Shown here: positions 16,761 to 25,811 of the stretch, piece after piece
Position numbering within the stretch: position 1 is the stretch's first letter
How the letters are laid out: every line of letters begins with the position of its first letter
DNA from: Candidatus Aminicenantes bacterium UBA2199
GTDB lineage: Bacteria; Acidobacteriota; Aminicenantia; UBA2199
NCBI GenBank assembly: GCA_002327965.1
Contig: DCVB01000095.1
Span: 1 to 64,000, forward strand
Length of the DNA stretch: 64,000 bases
Direction of reading: 5' to 3'
Notes under the pieces: generated by a model
Database searches by the model: none
Seen by the model: only the letters and a program-made list of their open reading frames with translations
What the model was told of the DNA's origin: nothing
Made by a program: the position numbers and the translations under genes

Positions 16761-19700
16761 ATGAAAAGAGCACTTTTCGCAGTCCTGCTGTTCTGCCTCA
16801 TCCTTCCCGGGCTGGTCACGGCCCAGGGCGTGACGACGGCAGCGTTCAACGGGCTGGTCACCGACGTCGACAATAATCCCGTCGTCGGCGCCACCGTCAC
16901 CGCCGTGCATACGCCCACCGGGACGGTCTATACGGCCGTCAGCCGCATGGACGGCCTGTTCAACATCCCGGCCGTCCGCGCCGGCGGCCCCTACACGGTC
17001 ACCATCGCCATGGAGCCCTTCAAGGCCCAGGAGATCAGGGGCATCACCCTGCGGCTGGGCGAGGATCGCAACCTGAAGTTCCAGCTGGCGCTGGAGACCA
17101 TCGCCGAGGCGGTCACGGTCATCGCCTCCAACCCGATCATCTCTGAAGGGCGCACCGGCGCCGCCCAGAACGTCAGCACGGCCATCATCGAGAGCATGCC
17201 CTCGATCGGCCGCTCGTTCGACGACTTTGCCCGCCTGGCCCCGCAGGTGGACCCCCGCGGCGGCGGCGCCTACTCGGCCGCCGGCAAGAGCAACCGCTAC
17301 AACAACATCCAGATCGACGGCGCCGTCAACAACGACCTGTTCGGCCTCGGCTCCAGCGGCACCCCCGGCCTGGCCGCGCCGATCTCGCTGGACGCCGTCC
17401 AGGAGTTCCAGCTGGTCATCGCCCCCTACGACGTCCGCCACGGCGGCTTCACCGGCGCCAGCTTGAACGCCATTACCCGCAGCGGCACCAATACCTTCGC
17501 CGGGTCGGCCTATTACTTCGGCCGCAACCAGGACTTCGTGGGCAAGGGCCCGGACAACAAGGCCTACGGGACCTTCAGCGAGAAGCAGTACGGCTTCCGC
17601 GTCGGCGGCCCGGTCATCAAGGACAAGCTGTTCTTCTTCCTGAGCGGCGAGATGGGCGACAACAAGGTCCCGACCAACTACGTCATCGACGACAGCGGTT
17701 CCTCCAACGATTTCGGCGGCAGCAACGTCAATAAGGCCGACGCCGACCGCTTCATCAGCATCCTGAAGAACAAATACGGCTACGACCCGGGCGGCTACGG
17801 CGAGGGCTACAAGGACGTCATCCAGGACAACTCCAAGCTCTTCCTGCGCATGGACTACAACATCAGCGACAAGCACCGCCTGACCCTGCGCCACAACCTG
17901 GTCAGCGGCAGCCGGGACAACAATCCTTCCAAGGCCTCCAGCTACGTCTTTCCCTTCGCCGACGTCTACTATGAGCTGACCAACACCACCAACTCCACCG
18001 TCGCCCAGCTGAACAGCACCCTGGGCAACAACCTGTTCAATGAGTTCATCGTCAACTACACCACCATCCGCGACAGCCGCGCCGTGGGCGACACCCTTTT
18101 CCCGCAGGTGAACGTGGCCATTGCCGGCGGCTACCGCCTGACGGCCGGCACCGAGCAGTACTCGGGCGCCAACAGCCTGGACCAGGACATCATCGAGATC
18201 ACCGACAACCTGACCTGGTACAAGGGCAAGCACACGTTCACCATCGGCACCCACAACGAGTTCTTCAACTTCGCCAATGTCTACATCCGCAACTACTACG
18301 GCTACTGGGAGTTCAACAGCCTGAACGACTTCGAGATCGGAAAGTCCTCCCGCTACTACCATGATTTCTACACCGCCGATCCCAAGCAGAAGTGGGCGGC
18401 CAAGTTCGGCGTCATGCAGCTGGGCGCCTATGCCGGCGACAACTGGGCCGTGCTGCCCAACCTGACCCTGACCCTGGGCGTGCGCCTCGACGTGCCGATC
18501 ATCAACGACATCCCCCAGGCAAACCCGCTGGTGGAGCAGGTTTTCGGCATCAAGACCGACCAGGCCGCTTCGGGCAACCTGCTGTTCTCGCCCCGCGTCG
18601 GCTTCAACTGGGACGTGAGCAAGGATAAAACCACCCAGGTGCGCGGCGGCATCGGCATCTTCTCCGGCCGCACACCCTACGTGTGGATCTCCAACCAGTA
18701 TTCCAACACCGGATTGGAGTTCACCCGCTTCGACCTGCGGAACCCTTCGTTCTCATTCGTCCCCGATCCTCTGAACCAGCCTGAGTCTGGCCCCGGCCTG
18801 GTCTCCGGCACCAGCGAAGTCGACGTCATCGACGACAAGTTCACCTATCCCCAGGTGCTGCGCACCAACCTGGCCGTCGACCATGAGCTGCCCTGGGGGA
18901 TTATCGGCACCCTGGAGTTCATCTATTCCAAGAACATCAACGAGATCCTCTACAACAACCTCAACCTGCGCAAGACCGGCGAGATCGGCCTGGGCGGCCG
19001 CGTCATGTACGCCCGCGACGTCAACCCGAAGTTCACCGACGTCATCCTGCTAACCAACACCTCCAAGGGCTACCAGTACACCTTGTCGGTCCAGTTCCAG
19101 AAGAGCTTCAACAAGAACTCCTGGGCCAACTTCTCCTACGCCTACGGCCAGGCCAAGGACGTCAACTCCGGCACCTCCTCGCAGGCCTCCTCCAACTTCG
19201 TCTACAACAACATCCGTTACGACGCCAACGATCCCGAGCTCACCTGGTCCAACTACGACGTGCGCCACCGCATCGGCGCCGCCGTCTCCTACACCTTCAA
19301 CTTCCTCAAGGACGCCCCGACCAGCATCGGGTTGTTCTACGGCGCCCGCTCCGGCCGCCCCTACTCCACCACCTACAACTACTACGACGCCAACGGCGAC
19401 CGCGCCACCGGCAACGACCTGGTCTACGTGCCCGCCTCGCTCAACGAGGTCATCATGGTCGACTCCAACGGCATCGTCCTGGCCGACCAGAACGCCGCCT
19501 GGAACTCCCTGAACGATTACATCGCCGGCGACCCGGCCCTGGCTGCCGCTCGCGGCACCATCATCCAGCGCAACGCCAGCCGCGATCCCTGGTACCATGG
19601 CCTCGACGCCCGCCTGGCGCAGGACATCCCCATCCCCGGCCTGAAGGACCACCGCCTGCAGGTCACCCTGGACATCGTCAACGTGCTCAACCTGCTCAAC

Positions 19701-19880
19701 AACGAGTGGGGCAAGTCCTGGTACGTCAGCAACCAGAATGACACTCCCTGGACGCTGAAGGGGATCGACGCCGCCACCGGCAGGCAGAAGGTCAACTTCT
19801 CGACGCGGGACCGCTTTGTCCTCAGCCAGCTCGGTTCGCGCTGGCAGATGCAGCTCGGTCTGCGCTACTCGTTCAACTGA
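16761..19880 (+). CDS. Oar-like TonB-dependent outer-membrane receptor
   Basis: The 1039-residue outer-membrane protein begins with a signal peptide ending in LVTAQG. Residues of about 25-110 form a carboxypeptidase-regulatory-like domain (NGLVTDVDNNPVVGATV), followed by a plug-like region and a long beta-barrel rich in aromatic and Asn residues. The C-terminus LGLRYSFN is a barrel-assembly type ending. Oar-like receptors take up peptides or other large substrates, or export proteases, depending on the species; the ligand here is unknown. The ATG at 16761 follows AAAGGAGGA. The gene is monocistronic, closed by a strong terminator, and lies among nucleoside genes. Confidence 0.88.
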   Translation: MKRALFAVLLFCLILPGLVTAQGVTTAAFNGLVTDVDNNPVVGATVTAVHTPTGTVYTAVSRMDGLFNIPAVRAGGPYTVTIAMEPFKAQEIRGITLRLGEDRNLKFQLALETIAEAVTVIASNPIISEGRTGAAQNVSTAIIESMPSIGRSFDDFARLAPQVDPRGGGAYSAAGKSNRYNNIQIDGAVNNDLFGLGSSGTPGLAAPISLDAVQEFQLVIAPYDVRHGGFTGASLNAITRSGTNTFAGSAYYFGRNQDFVGKGPDNKAYGTFSEKQYGFRVGGPVIKDKLFFFLSGEMGDNKVPTNYVIDDSGSSNDFGGSNVNKADADRFISILKNKYGYDPGGYGEGYKDVIQDNSKLFLRMDYNISDKHRLTLRHNLVSGSRDNNPSKASSYVFPFADVYYELTNTTNSTVAQLNSTLGNNLFNEFIVNYTTIRDSRAVGDTLFPQVNVAIAGGYRLTAGTEQYSGANSLDQDIIEITDNLTWYKGKHTFTIGTHNEFFNFANVYIRNYYGYWEFNSLNDFEIGKSSRYYHDFYTADPKQKWAAKFGVMQLGAYAGDNWAVLPNLTLTLGVRLDVPIINDIPQANPLVEQVFGIKTDQAASGNLLFSPRVGFNWDVSKDKTTQVRGGIGIFSGRTPYVWISNQYSNTGLEFTRFDLRNPSFSFVPDPLNQPESGPGLVSGTSEVDVIDDKFTYPQVLRTNLAVDHELPWGIIGTLEFIYSKNINEILYNNLNLRKTGEIGLGGRVMYARDVNPKFTDVILLTNTSKGYQYTLSVQFQKSFNKNSWANFSYAYGQAKDVNSGTSSQASSNFVYNNIRYDANDPELTWSNYDVRHRIGAAVSYTFNFLKDAPTSIGLFYGARSGRPYSTTYNYYDANGDRATGNDLVYVPASLNEVIMVDSNGIVLADQNAAWNSLNDYIAGDPALAAARGTIIQRNASRDPWYHGLDARLAQDIPIPGLKDHRLQVTLDIVNVLNLLNNEWGKSWYVSNQNDTPWTLKGIDAATGRQKVNFSTRDRFVLSQLGSRWQMQLGLRYSFN

Positions 19881-19923
19881 GAACAATCGGATCCCCTGAC
19901 CGGGATCCGAGCGGAAAAAGGGA

Positions 19924-19956
19924 CCCCCCGGCCGCAAGGCCGGGGGGTTTTTTTTT
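19924..19956 (+). terminator. intrinsic terminator of the TonB-dependent receptor
   Basis: CCCCCCGGCC pairs perfectly with GGCCGGGGGG across a GCAA tetraloop and is followed by nine T residues. It is the only textbook rho-independent terminator I found in the window. Confidence 0.93.
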
Positions 19957-20032
19957 GACCTGCAAAATGAGAACGCTCCGGGACCGGTGAGAGGCCCGCT
20001 TCGCGACAGCGGCCATCGTGCACCGCCCGCGC

Positions 20033-20061
20033 TTGACACCACAAGCGAATTTCCTCAGAAT
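20033..20061 (+). promoter_or_regulatory. sigma70-type promoter of the 5'-nucleotidase
   Basis: TTGACA (20033-20038) is separated by 17 nt from CAGAAT (20056-20061). This leaves a leader of about 70 nt. Confidence 0.5.
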
Positions 20062-20138
20062 GCTATTCTCAAGATGGGCCCGGGGGCAAGACAGGTTTTC
20101 CTGCGCATCGTCATCCCGGGACGGATCGGGGGTGCCCC

Positions 20139-21698
20139 ATGAGAATCCGCTCCATCGTTTTGGCGCTCATCCTCGCCTGCCTCGCCTCGCTGACGGGCGC
20201 CGCTTCGCAGCAACTCACCATCCTGCACAGCAACGACGTGCATGGCCATCTGCGGCCGTTCAGCTACCCGGACATCGCCTTGCGGGACAGCCGGCTCTCC
20301 GACCTGCCGGCACATCGCGACATCGGCGGCATCGCCAGGCGCGCCACTCTCGCCGCCCGCATTCGCGCGGAACTGGAGCCGCGCGGGACACCCCTCTGGC
20401 TGGTCGATGCCGGGGATTTCTATTACTACAGCCCCTTCTCGATCGAGTACCACGGCAGGGCGGACGTGGCGGCGATGAATGCCGCCGGCTACGACTTCGC
20501 GGCGCTCGGCAATCACGAGTTCGAAGGCTCGCTGGCGCAGCTCAGGGAGATGATCGCCTCCGCGCGTTTTCCTTTCCTTTGCGCGAACGTCACGGCTGCC
20601 GCGGACGGCCGGCCGCTCGCCAAAGCGTATGAGGTACGCCAGGTCGGAGACGTGCGCATCGGCATTTTCGGCCTCGTCGAGAATGAAGCCGCCAAATACC
20701 CGGCGGCCAGGGAAGGCCTGGCGGTCGCCGATGTCTTCACGGTCGCGCCCGAACTCGTCGCGCGGCTGCGCGGCACCGAGAAGGCGGACATCGTTATTTT
20801 GCTGTCGCACTGCGGCCATGCGGATGACCGGCGCCTGGCGCGCAGCGTACCGGGAATCGACGTGATCGTCGGCGGCCATTCCCACACGCGTCTGCCGCAG
20901 GGCGAGACGGTCTGGTGGTCCGACGAGCTCAAAGCGGATGAAGTCAATGGCACGATCATCGTGCAGGCGGGCCAGAGGGGCGGCGAACTGGGGCGGCTCG
21001 ATCTACTTCTCAAGAAGAACGCGTCGGGGCAGTGGCGGGTCGGCCGTTATCAGGCGCGGCTGCTCCCGGTCACCAGCGCCACGCCCGATGATCCGGTTGT
21101 GACCGCCGAGCTGGACCGCCTGTGGGCGCCGCTGGCCGCCAAGTACGACGAACTCATTGCGACGGCAACGGCCGATTTCGCCAACCGCGGCGACGACAGC
21201 CCCCAGGTCCACTTCATCGCCGACGCGGTGCGGGCCGAGTTCGGCGTCGAAATCGAGTTCGAGAACCTGGCCGGCGTGCACCACCCGATCCTGGCCGGGC
21301 CGGTCACCCGGGCGCAGCTATCCGATCTCGATCAGCGCCGCTTCACCATCGTGACCTTTCGCATGGCCGGCCGCGAGATCCGGCGCCTGGTCCAGCGTTT
21401 CAAGCCGGTCGCTTCGGGGCTGCGCTACCGGATCTTCTGCGGCACGCTCCAGGAGATCACGGTCGGCGGCGCCCCCCTGGCCGATGCGCGCCTGTATTCA
21501 TGCGCGGCGAACTCGGCGCTGGCCGGCCGCCTGGCCGGTTTCGAGATGCTGGAGATGAGGGACACCAAGAGATCCTGGGCCGGAGTGGTGATCGACGCCA
21601 TGCGCCGGGCGGGCACGATCACCCCGGCCTACGACGGCCGCCGCGTCGTGATCGAAGCGCTCCGTCGGGAGAGCGGCGGACAGGATGCGACTCAATGA
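20139..21698 (+). CDS. periplasmic UshA-like bifunctional metallophosphatase / 5'-nucleotidase
   Basis: The 519-residue protein has a signal peptide (cleavage near TGAASQQ), then the calcineurin-like metallophosphatase motifs LHSNDVHGH, DAGDFYYY, GNHEFEG, LLSHCGH and GGHSHTRLP. The C-terminal 200 residues form the 5'-nucleotidase substrate domain, with FENLAGVHHP and IVTFRMAGREI. Enzymes of this type strip phosphate from extracellular nucleotides so that nucleosides can be imported. That fits the neighbouring nucleoside transporter and phosphorylases. The ribosome-binding site before ATG 20139 is weak. It is convergent with the purine nucleoside phosphorylase gene. Confidence 0.9.
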   Translation: MRIRSIVLALILACLASLTGAASQQLTILHSNDVHGHLRPFSYPDIALRDSRLSDLPAHRDIGGIARRATLAARIRAELEPRGTPLWLVDAGDFYYYSPFSIEYHGRADVAAMNAAGYDFAALGNHEFEGSLAQLREMIASARFPFLCANVTAAADGRPLAKAYEVRQVGDVRIGIFGLVENEAAKYPAAREGLAVADVFTVAPELVARLRGTEKADIVILLSHCGHADDRRLARSVPGIDVIVGGHSHTRLPQGETVWWSDELKADEVNGTIIVQAGQRGGELGRLDLLLKKNASGQWRVGRYQARLLPVTSATPDDPVVTAELDRLWAPLAAKYDELIATATADFANRGDDSPQVHFIADAVRAEFGVEIEFENLAGVHHPILAGPVTRAQLSDLDQRRFTIVTFRMAGREIRRLVQRFKPVASGLRYRIFCGTLQEITVGGAPLADARLYSCAANSALAGRLAGFEMLEMRDTKRSWAGVVIDAMRRAGTITPAYDGRRVVIEALRRESGGQDATQ

Positions 21699-21743
21699 GC
21701 GAAATGAATGCCTGAACCCGTTTGACGATCGATGGCAATGAGG

Positions 21744-21806
21744 GATGAGAAGCCGCAATGGTCCGCTTCATTGCGGTGACTCATCACGGATCACGCATCA
21801 CGACAG
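21744..21806. terminator. hairpin between convergent ushA-like and pnp genes
   Basis: CCGCAATG (21753-21760) pairs perfectly with CATTGCGG (21769-21776), and GATGAG/CTCATC extends the stem. The right flank holds GGATCACGCATCACG, a degenerate 7-nt word tract like those of the other intergenic blocks. A T-run is lacking, so termination is plausible but not certain. Confidence 0.5.
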
Positions 21807-21853
21807 ATCGGATCGATCACTGACATGAAGCAGCGAACGGCTTCAGCATGGAG

Positions 21854-22675
21854 TCATGCCATCTTGGGGATCACCATGCTCAGCAGACGCATGAAGAAGC
21901 TTTTGACCCGCTCGGCCGTCTCGGTCACTTCGCGGTGGCTGAGCGGCTGCCTGGAGATGCCGGCGGCCAGGTTGGTGACGCAGGAGATGCCGGCCACGCG
22001 CAGCCCCATGTGGCGGGCGCAGATGGCCTCGGGCACGGTGGACATGCCCACGGCGTCGGCGCCCAGCCCGGCCAGCATGCGCACCTCGGCCGGCGTCTCG
22101 TAGGAGGGGCCGCTCAGGGCCAGGTAGACGCCCCGCCTGGGTTCCAGGCCGATCTGCGCCTGAGCGGCGGCGATGAGTTCCTGGAACTCCGGGTCATAGA
22201 CGGTGCTCATGTCGGGGAAGCGCGGTCCCAGGCGCTCGTCGTTGCCGCCGCGCAGCGGGTTGAGCCCCATGCCGTTGATGTGGTCGCGGATGATCATCAG
22301 GTCGCCGGGCCGCAGTTCGTTGCCGATGCCACCGGCGGCATTGGTCAGCAGCAGGCTCGTGATCCCCAACTTGCCCAGGACGCGCACCGGGAAGACCACG
22401 TCCTCGATGGCGTGGCCCTCATAATAATGGTAGCGCCCCTGCAAAACCGCCGTGGCGACGCCGCCTACCGTTCCCAGGACCAGGCGCCCGGAGTGGCCGG
22501 CGACACTCACCCTCCTGAAGTGGGGGATCTCGCCGAAGGGGATGGCCGCGGCGTCCTGGAGACGGCCGGCGAACTCTCCGAGGCCCGAACCCAGCACCAC
22601 GCCGACGCGCGGCGCCAGCGCCGACCGCGAGCGGATGAATTCCACCGCTGCCATTATTTTATCGTATGGTTCCAT
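21854..22675 (-). CDS. purine-nucleoside phosphorylase (trimeric, 6-oxopurine type)
   Basis: The enzyme splits inosine and guanosine (and deoxy forms) into base and (deoxy)ribose-1-phosphate. In 273 residues it shows LGSGLGEF (phosphate site), HSGRLVLG, GRYHYYEGH, TNAAGGIG, GPSYETPAEVRM and MSTVPE, and the late CVTNLAAGIS. The Glu in ETPAE and the Asn in VTNLAAG mark the trimeric class specific for 6-oxopurines. The ATG at 22675 follows AGGAGG. It works downstream of adenosine deaminase and upstream of the purine-degradation block. It is monocistronic with its own promoter. Confidence 0.94.
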   Translation of the reverse strand: MEPYDKIMAAVEFIRSRSALAPRVGVVLGSGLGEFAGRLQDAAAIPFGEIPHFRRVSVAGHSGRLVLGTVGGVATAVLQGRYHYYEGHAIEDVVFPVRVLGKLGITSLLLTNAAGGIGNELRPGDLMIIRDHINGMGLNPLRGGNDERLGPRFPDMSTVYDPEFQELIAAAQAQIGLEPRRGVYLALSGPSYETPAEVRMLAGLGADAVGMSTVPEAICARHMGLRVAGISCVTNLAAGISRQPLSHREVTETAERVKSFFMRLLSMVIPKMA

Positions 22676-22697
22676 CGTGCCTCCTGAGTCCGGCCGA

Positions 22698-22726
22698 AAC
22701 GTAGCATACGGGCCGGGGATTGTCAA
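22698..22726 (-). promoter_or_regulatory. promoter of the purine-nucleoside phosphorylase
   Basis: On the minus strand a perfect TTGACA (22721-22726), 17 nt and TACGTT (22698-22703) precede the gene. The leader is about 16 nt and carries AGGAGG. Confidence 0.5.
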
Positions 22727-22741
22727 AAAGAACCGCGCTTA

Positions 22742-22850
22742 TCAGTGATTCGTGATGAGTGATGCGTGATGAGAAAGAATGTCAAAACGAAATCCCATCC
22801 GACTCCTCACTCTTTCTCATCACTCATCACTGAGCACTGAAAGTTCGTTC
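22742..22850. repeat. GTGATGM-type inverted repeat block
   Basis: GTGATTC, GTGATGA, GTGATGC, GTGATGA (22744-22772, 7-nt period) face the inverse CTCATCACTCATCACTGAGCACTGA (split over 22816-22841). The arms flank a 45-nt loop. The block lies between pnp and the end of the xdhC operon. Confidence 0.75.
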
Positions 22851-22855
22851 ACTCA

Positions 22856-23836
22856 TTACGTCTGCTTCGGCCGGTTCTTCTCCTGGATGATCTCGGCGGC
22901 GATGCTGATGGCGATCTCCTCCGGCGTGTGGCTGTGGATGGCCAGCCCCACCGGGGCGCGCACCCTGCCCAGGGCCCGGCCGCTGAACCCTTTTTTCTCC
23001 AGGCGGGCGAAGATGGCGGCGTTCTTGGCCGGGCTGCCCAGCAGCCCCAGGTAGCGCAGTTTTTTGCGCAGCAGCTGGCCGAGAACCTTCTCGTCGGCCT
23101 GGTGGCCGTAGGTCATGATCACCACGTAGCTCATGTCCCCCTCCTCCACCAGGCGGCCGACGGAACGGAAGCTGACCACGTGCTTCTCCTGGGCAAAGGC
23201 ATTGTCTGCCATCGTCGCCAGGTCCTCGCGGTCGTCAAGGACGCGGACATGGAAATCGAGTCCGGCCATCACCCGCGACAGGGCCAGGCCGACATGGCCG
23301 CCGCCGATGATGGTCAGGGTCGGGCGCTGCCCGGTCTCCTCGCGGTAGGTCCATTCGGCCGCCGAGCGGGCGGTAAAGGCGCCGCCCCCTTTTTTCCCCG
23401 GCTGGAACTCCAGCCCGCGCGGCGAAAGCTGCAGCCGGCCGGGGCGATTGCGCTTCAGGGCGAAGAGGAGCGAATCGACGGCGTCGCCGTCGCCGGCGTT
23501 CAGGGGCAGCAGGGCCACCTGCTGCCAGCCGGAGCAGATCATGCCGGAGCGCCTGCTGGCGGCGGTTTTTCCGGTCGGGCCCTCATGATGCAGCAGCTTC
23601 AGCAAACGCACGCGGCCGCTGCCGCGCGCGAGCAGCGCGGCCGCCTTGTCCGCCAGGTCTTTTTCCACGGCGCCGCCGCCAATGGTGCCGTGCCGCTCGC
23701 CGCGGATCGTCACCGCCATCTTGAAACCCGGCTTGCCGGGCGACGAACCGCCGCTGGCCACCACCAGCAGCAGCATCAGCGGCTCGCCGGCCCGGATGCC
23801 TTCATGGACGAATTCCCAGAAATGGACTTGGTTCAT
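22856..23836 (-). CDS. xdhC: XdhC/CoxI-family molybdoenzyme maturation factor
   Basis: XdhC-type proteins carry and protect molybdenum cofactor, and help insert its terminal sulfur (or, in YqeB-type relatives, selenium) before delivery to molybdenum hydroxylases. The 326-residue protein has the N-terminal XdhC_CoxI domain (GGSSPGKPGFKM, TIGGGAVE, CSGWQQVALLPL) and the C-terminal Rossmann domain (TIIGGGHVGLAL, VVIMTYGH, GLLGSPAKN, APVGLAI). The ATG at 23836 follows AGGAGA and overlaps the ygfJ-like stop by four nt. It is last in the PLP lyase-hydantoinase-ygfJ-xdhC operon. Its client is presumably the fused molybdenum hydroxylase at 30.5-33 kb. Confidence 0.88.
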   Translation of the reverse strand: MNQVHFWEFVHEGIRAGEPLMLLLVVASGGSSPGKPGFKMAVTIRGERHGTIGGGAVEKDLADKAAALLARGSGRVRLLKLLHHEGPTGKTAASRRSGMICSGWQQVALLPLNAGDGDAVDSLLFALKRNRPGRLQLSPRGLEFQPGKKGGGAFTARSAAEWTYREETGQRPTLTIIGGGHVGLALSRVMAGLDFHVRVLDDREDLATMADNAFAQEKHVVSFRSVGRLVEEGDMSYVVIMTYGHQADEKVLGQLLRKKLRYLGLLGSPAKNAAIFARLEKKGFSGRALGRVRAPVGLAIHSHTPEEIAISIAAEIIQEKNRPKQT

Positions 23837-24426
23837 TGATCTCTCCTGGCGCGCAGGGCGGCGTCGATCCGCTCCCGGTCGGCCGGCGTGTCCAGGTCGG
23901 CCAGGACGCCGGGATCGTCGACCTCGACGACGACGCTGCCGCGACGGCGGATGATGTTCCCCAGGTTGGAGCCCGGGGGCTCGGCGATGATGTCGGGAAT
24001 GAGCGTGGCCGGCAGCAGGACCGGGTGGCCCCGGCGTCCCGCGCAGGCGGGAACGACGATGTCGGCGTCATGTCCCGCATCCAGCAGCCGGCGCAGGACG
24101 GCGGTTCGCACCAGCGGCATGTCGCCGGGAAGGAGAAAGAAGCGCGGGGCCCGCACCCGGCGCGCCCCGGCCTGCACCGATGAAAGCATGCCGGTGGCGA
24201 AATCCTTGTTCACGACCAGCTCGACGCCCTGCAGGCCGGCGACCAGTTCTTCGACCTGATCGGCCCCGGAGCCGGCCACGACGATCACGCGCGAACAGAC
24301 GGCGGCCAGGGACTCCAGTGCCCACAGCAGCAGGGGCCTGCCGCCGACTCGCGCCGTCATCTTGAACACCCCGGCGCGGCAGGAGCAGCCGCCGGCCAGC
24401 AGCACGCCGTCAACCGCGGCGCCCAT
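23833..24426 (-). CDS. ygfJ: MocA/YgfJ-like molybdenum cofactor nucleotidyltransferase
   Basis: This 197-residue NTP-transferase fits the family that converts molybdopterin-Mo to its cytosine dinucleotide form (MocA, YgfJ). The nucleotide motif VLLAGGCSCRAGVFKM is at the N-terminus, LLPGDMPLVR provides the metal-binding aspartate, and GHPVLLP and DLDTPADRE follow. The ATG at 24426 lies inside the hydantoinase gene, 17 nt before its stop, and the end overlaps xdhC by four nt. Such coupling and the xdhC neighbour point to cofactor supply for the nearby hydroxylase. It is only moderately similar to MobA (GMP form), which is the alternative. Confidence 0.85.
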   Translation of the reverse strand: MGAAVDGVLLAGGCSCRAGVFKMTARVGGRPLLLWALESLAAVCSRVIVVAGSGADQVEELVAGLQGVELVVNKDFATGMLSSVQAGARRVRAPRFFLLPGDMPLVRTAVLRRLLDAGHDADIVVPACAGRRGHPVLLPATLIPDIIAEPPGSNLGNIIRRRGSVVVEVDDPGVLADLDTPADRERIDAALRARRDQ

Positions 24427-25810
24427 TGTCGCCCTGCGCCCGGTCGTTTCCCAACCAGGCACCGCGGCCCGCCTCGGCCTCGATCCGGCCGTCGGCGAAC
24501 ACCGTTTCGCCGCGGCTGAAAACCCAAGCCGGCGCGCCGACGAGCTCAAGCCCCTCGTAAATGGCGTGGTCGCAGCGCTGCCACTGCCGGGCGGCGGCCA
24601 CCGTCCATTTTCTGTCGCGATCCCACACCACCAGGTCGGCGTCGCTCCCGGGGCGGATCGTTCCCTTGCGCGGATAGAGGCCGAACAGCTTCGCCGGGCG
24701 CGTCGCGACCAGGTCGACGAAGCGCGCCGGGCTGATCCCGCCGCTGCGGACGCCGAAGGTATGGAGCAGCGGCAAGCGGTACTCGATGCCGCCGGTGCCG
24801 CCGGGAACCCGGGTGAAATCGTCACCGGCATGGCGCCGCTTGTCGGCAAGGAGGAACGGGCAATGGTCGGTGCCGATCGTCTGCACCAGCCCACTGGCCA
24901 GCGCCTGCCACAGGGCCTGACGATGCTCCCCGCTCCTCAGCGGCGGGCTCATGACCGCGGCCGCCGCCGCGTCGCCTTCGGTTGCGTACAGGCTTTCATC
25001 CAGGAGCAGGTACTGCGGGCAGGTCTCGGCGATCGCCGTCTGCCCGGCTTGGCGGGCGGCGGCGACGGCGTCGATCCCCTGGCGCGTCGACACGTGCACG
25101 ATGTAAAGCGGCACCCCGGCCAGTTGCGCCATCAGCAGGGCCCGGCGGATCGCGTCGCCCTCCACCTCGGGCGGCCGCGCCAGCGCATGATGGGCGACCG
25201 ATGTCTTTCCCCCGGCCAGCAGCGTTTTCTGCAGGTAGGAGACCATGTCGCCCGCCTCGGCATGGACCAGGGTCAGGAACTTTAACTTGCGGGCGGCATC
25301 GAGGACGGCAAGGAACTCCCGATCCTCCAGGCCGATGGTCTCCTTGTAAGCCAGGTAAGCCTTGACCGAGACGATCCCCTGGCGGCGGCAGGCTTGCAGC
25401 TCGGAAAGCGTCCGCTCCCCCCAGGCGGTTACGCTCATGTGCAAAAGGTAATCGCAAACCGACCCTCGCGCCGCATCCTTCCTGGCCGCCAAGGCGGCGG
25501 ACAGGGACTCGTGGCGGCCCGGTGTGACAAAATCGATGATCGTGGTCGTGCCGCCGGCCAGGGCGGCGCGGGTGCCCGAGGCGAAATCGTCGCTGGAGGT
25601 GCCGTTGGCCGTCTCCAGCCCGAAGTGGACGTGGGGGTCGACTCCGCCGGGAAAAACCTCGCAACCCGAGGCGTCGATGACGCGGTCGGCGGCGGCTGGA
25701 GCGGCGAGGCCCTCCCCCACCGCGGCGATGGTTTCCCCCTCGACCAGGATATCGCCCCGGAAAGAGCGGCCGTCGGAGACGATCGTCCCGTTGCGGACCA
25801 GGGTCCTCAT
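24410..25810 (-). CDS. dihydropyrimidinase / hydantoinase family amidohydrolase
   Basis: The 466-residue cyclic amidohydrolase has the binuclear-metal motifs in order: PGGVDPHVHF, the carboxylated lysine in SVKAYLAYK, LVHAEAGDM, IVHVSTRQG and GTDHCPF. Family members open hydantoin, dihydropyrimidine or allantoin-type rings. It starts one nt after the PLP-enzyme stop and overlaps ygfJ, so all four genes are co-translated. In E. coli the related ygeZ (hyuA) sits in the ygeX-ssnA-xdhD purine region, so a ring-opening step in purine breakdown is the likely role. Substrate is inferred only. Confidence 0.88.
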   Translation of the reverse strand: MRTLVRNGTIVSDGRSFRGDILVEGETIAAVGEGLAAPAAADRVIDASGCEVFPGGVDPHVHFGLETANGTSSDDFASGTRAALAGGTTTIIDFVTPGRHESLSAALAARKDAARGSVCDYLLHMSVTAWGERTLSELQACRRQGIVSVKAYLAYKETIGLEDREFLAVLDAARKLKFLTLVHAEAGDMVSYLQKTLLAGGKTSVAHHALARPPEVEGDAIRRALLMAQLAGVPLYIVHVSTRQGIDAVAAARQAGQTAIAETCPQYLLLDESLYATEGDAAAAAVMSPPLRSGEHRQALWQALASGLVQTIGTDHCPFLLADKRRHAGDDFTRVPGGTGGIEYRLPLLHTFGVRSGGISPARFVDLVATRPAKLFGLYPRKGTIRPGSDADLVVWDRDRKWTVAAARQWQRCDHAIYEGLELVGAPAWVFSRGETVFADGRIEAEAGRGAWLGNDRAQGDNGRRG

Positions 25811-25811
25811 C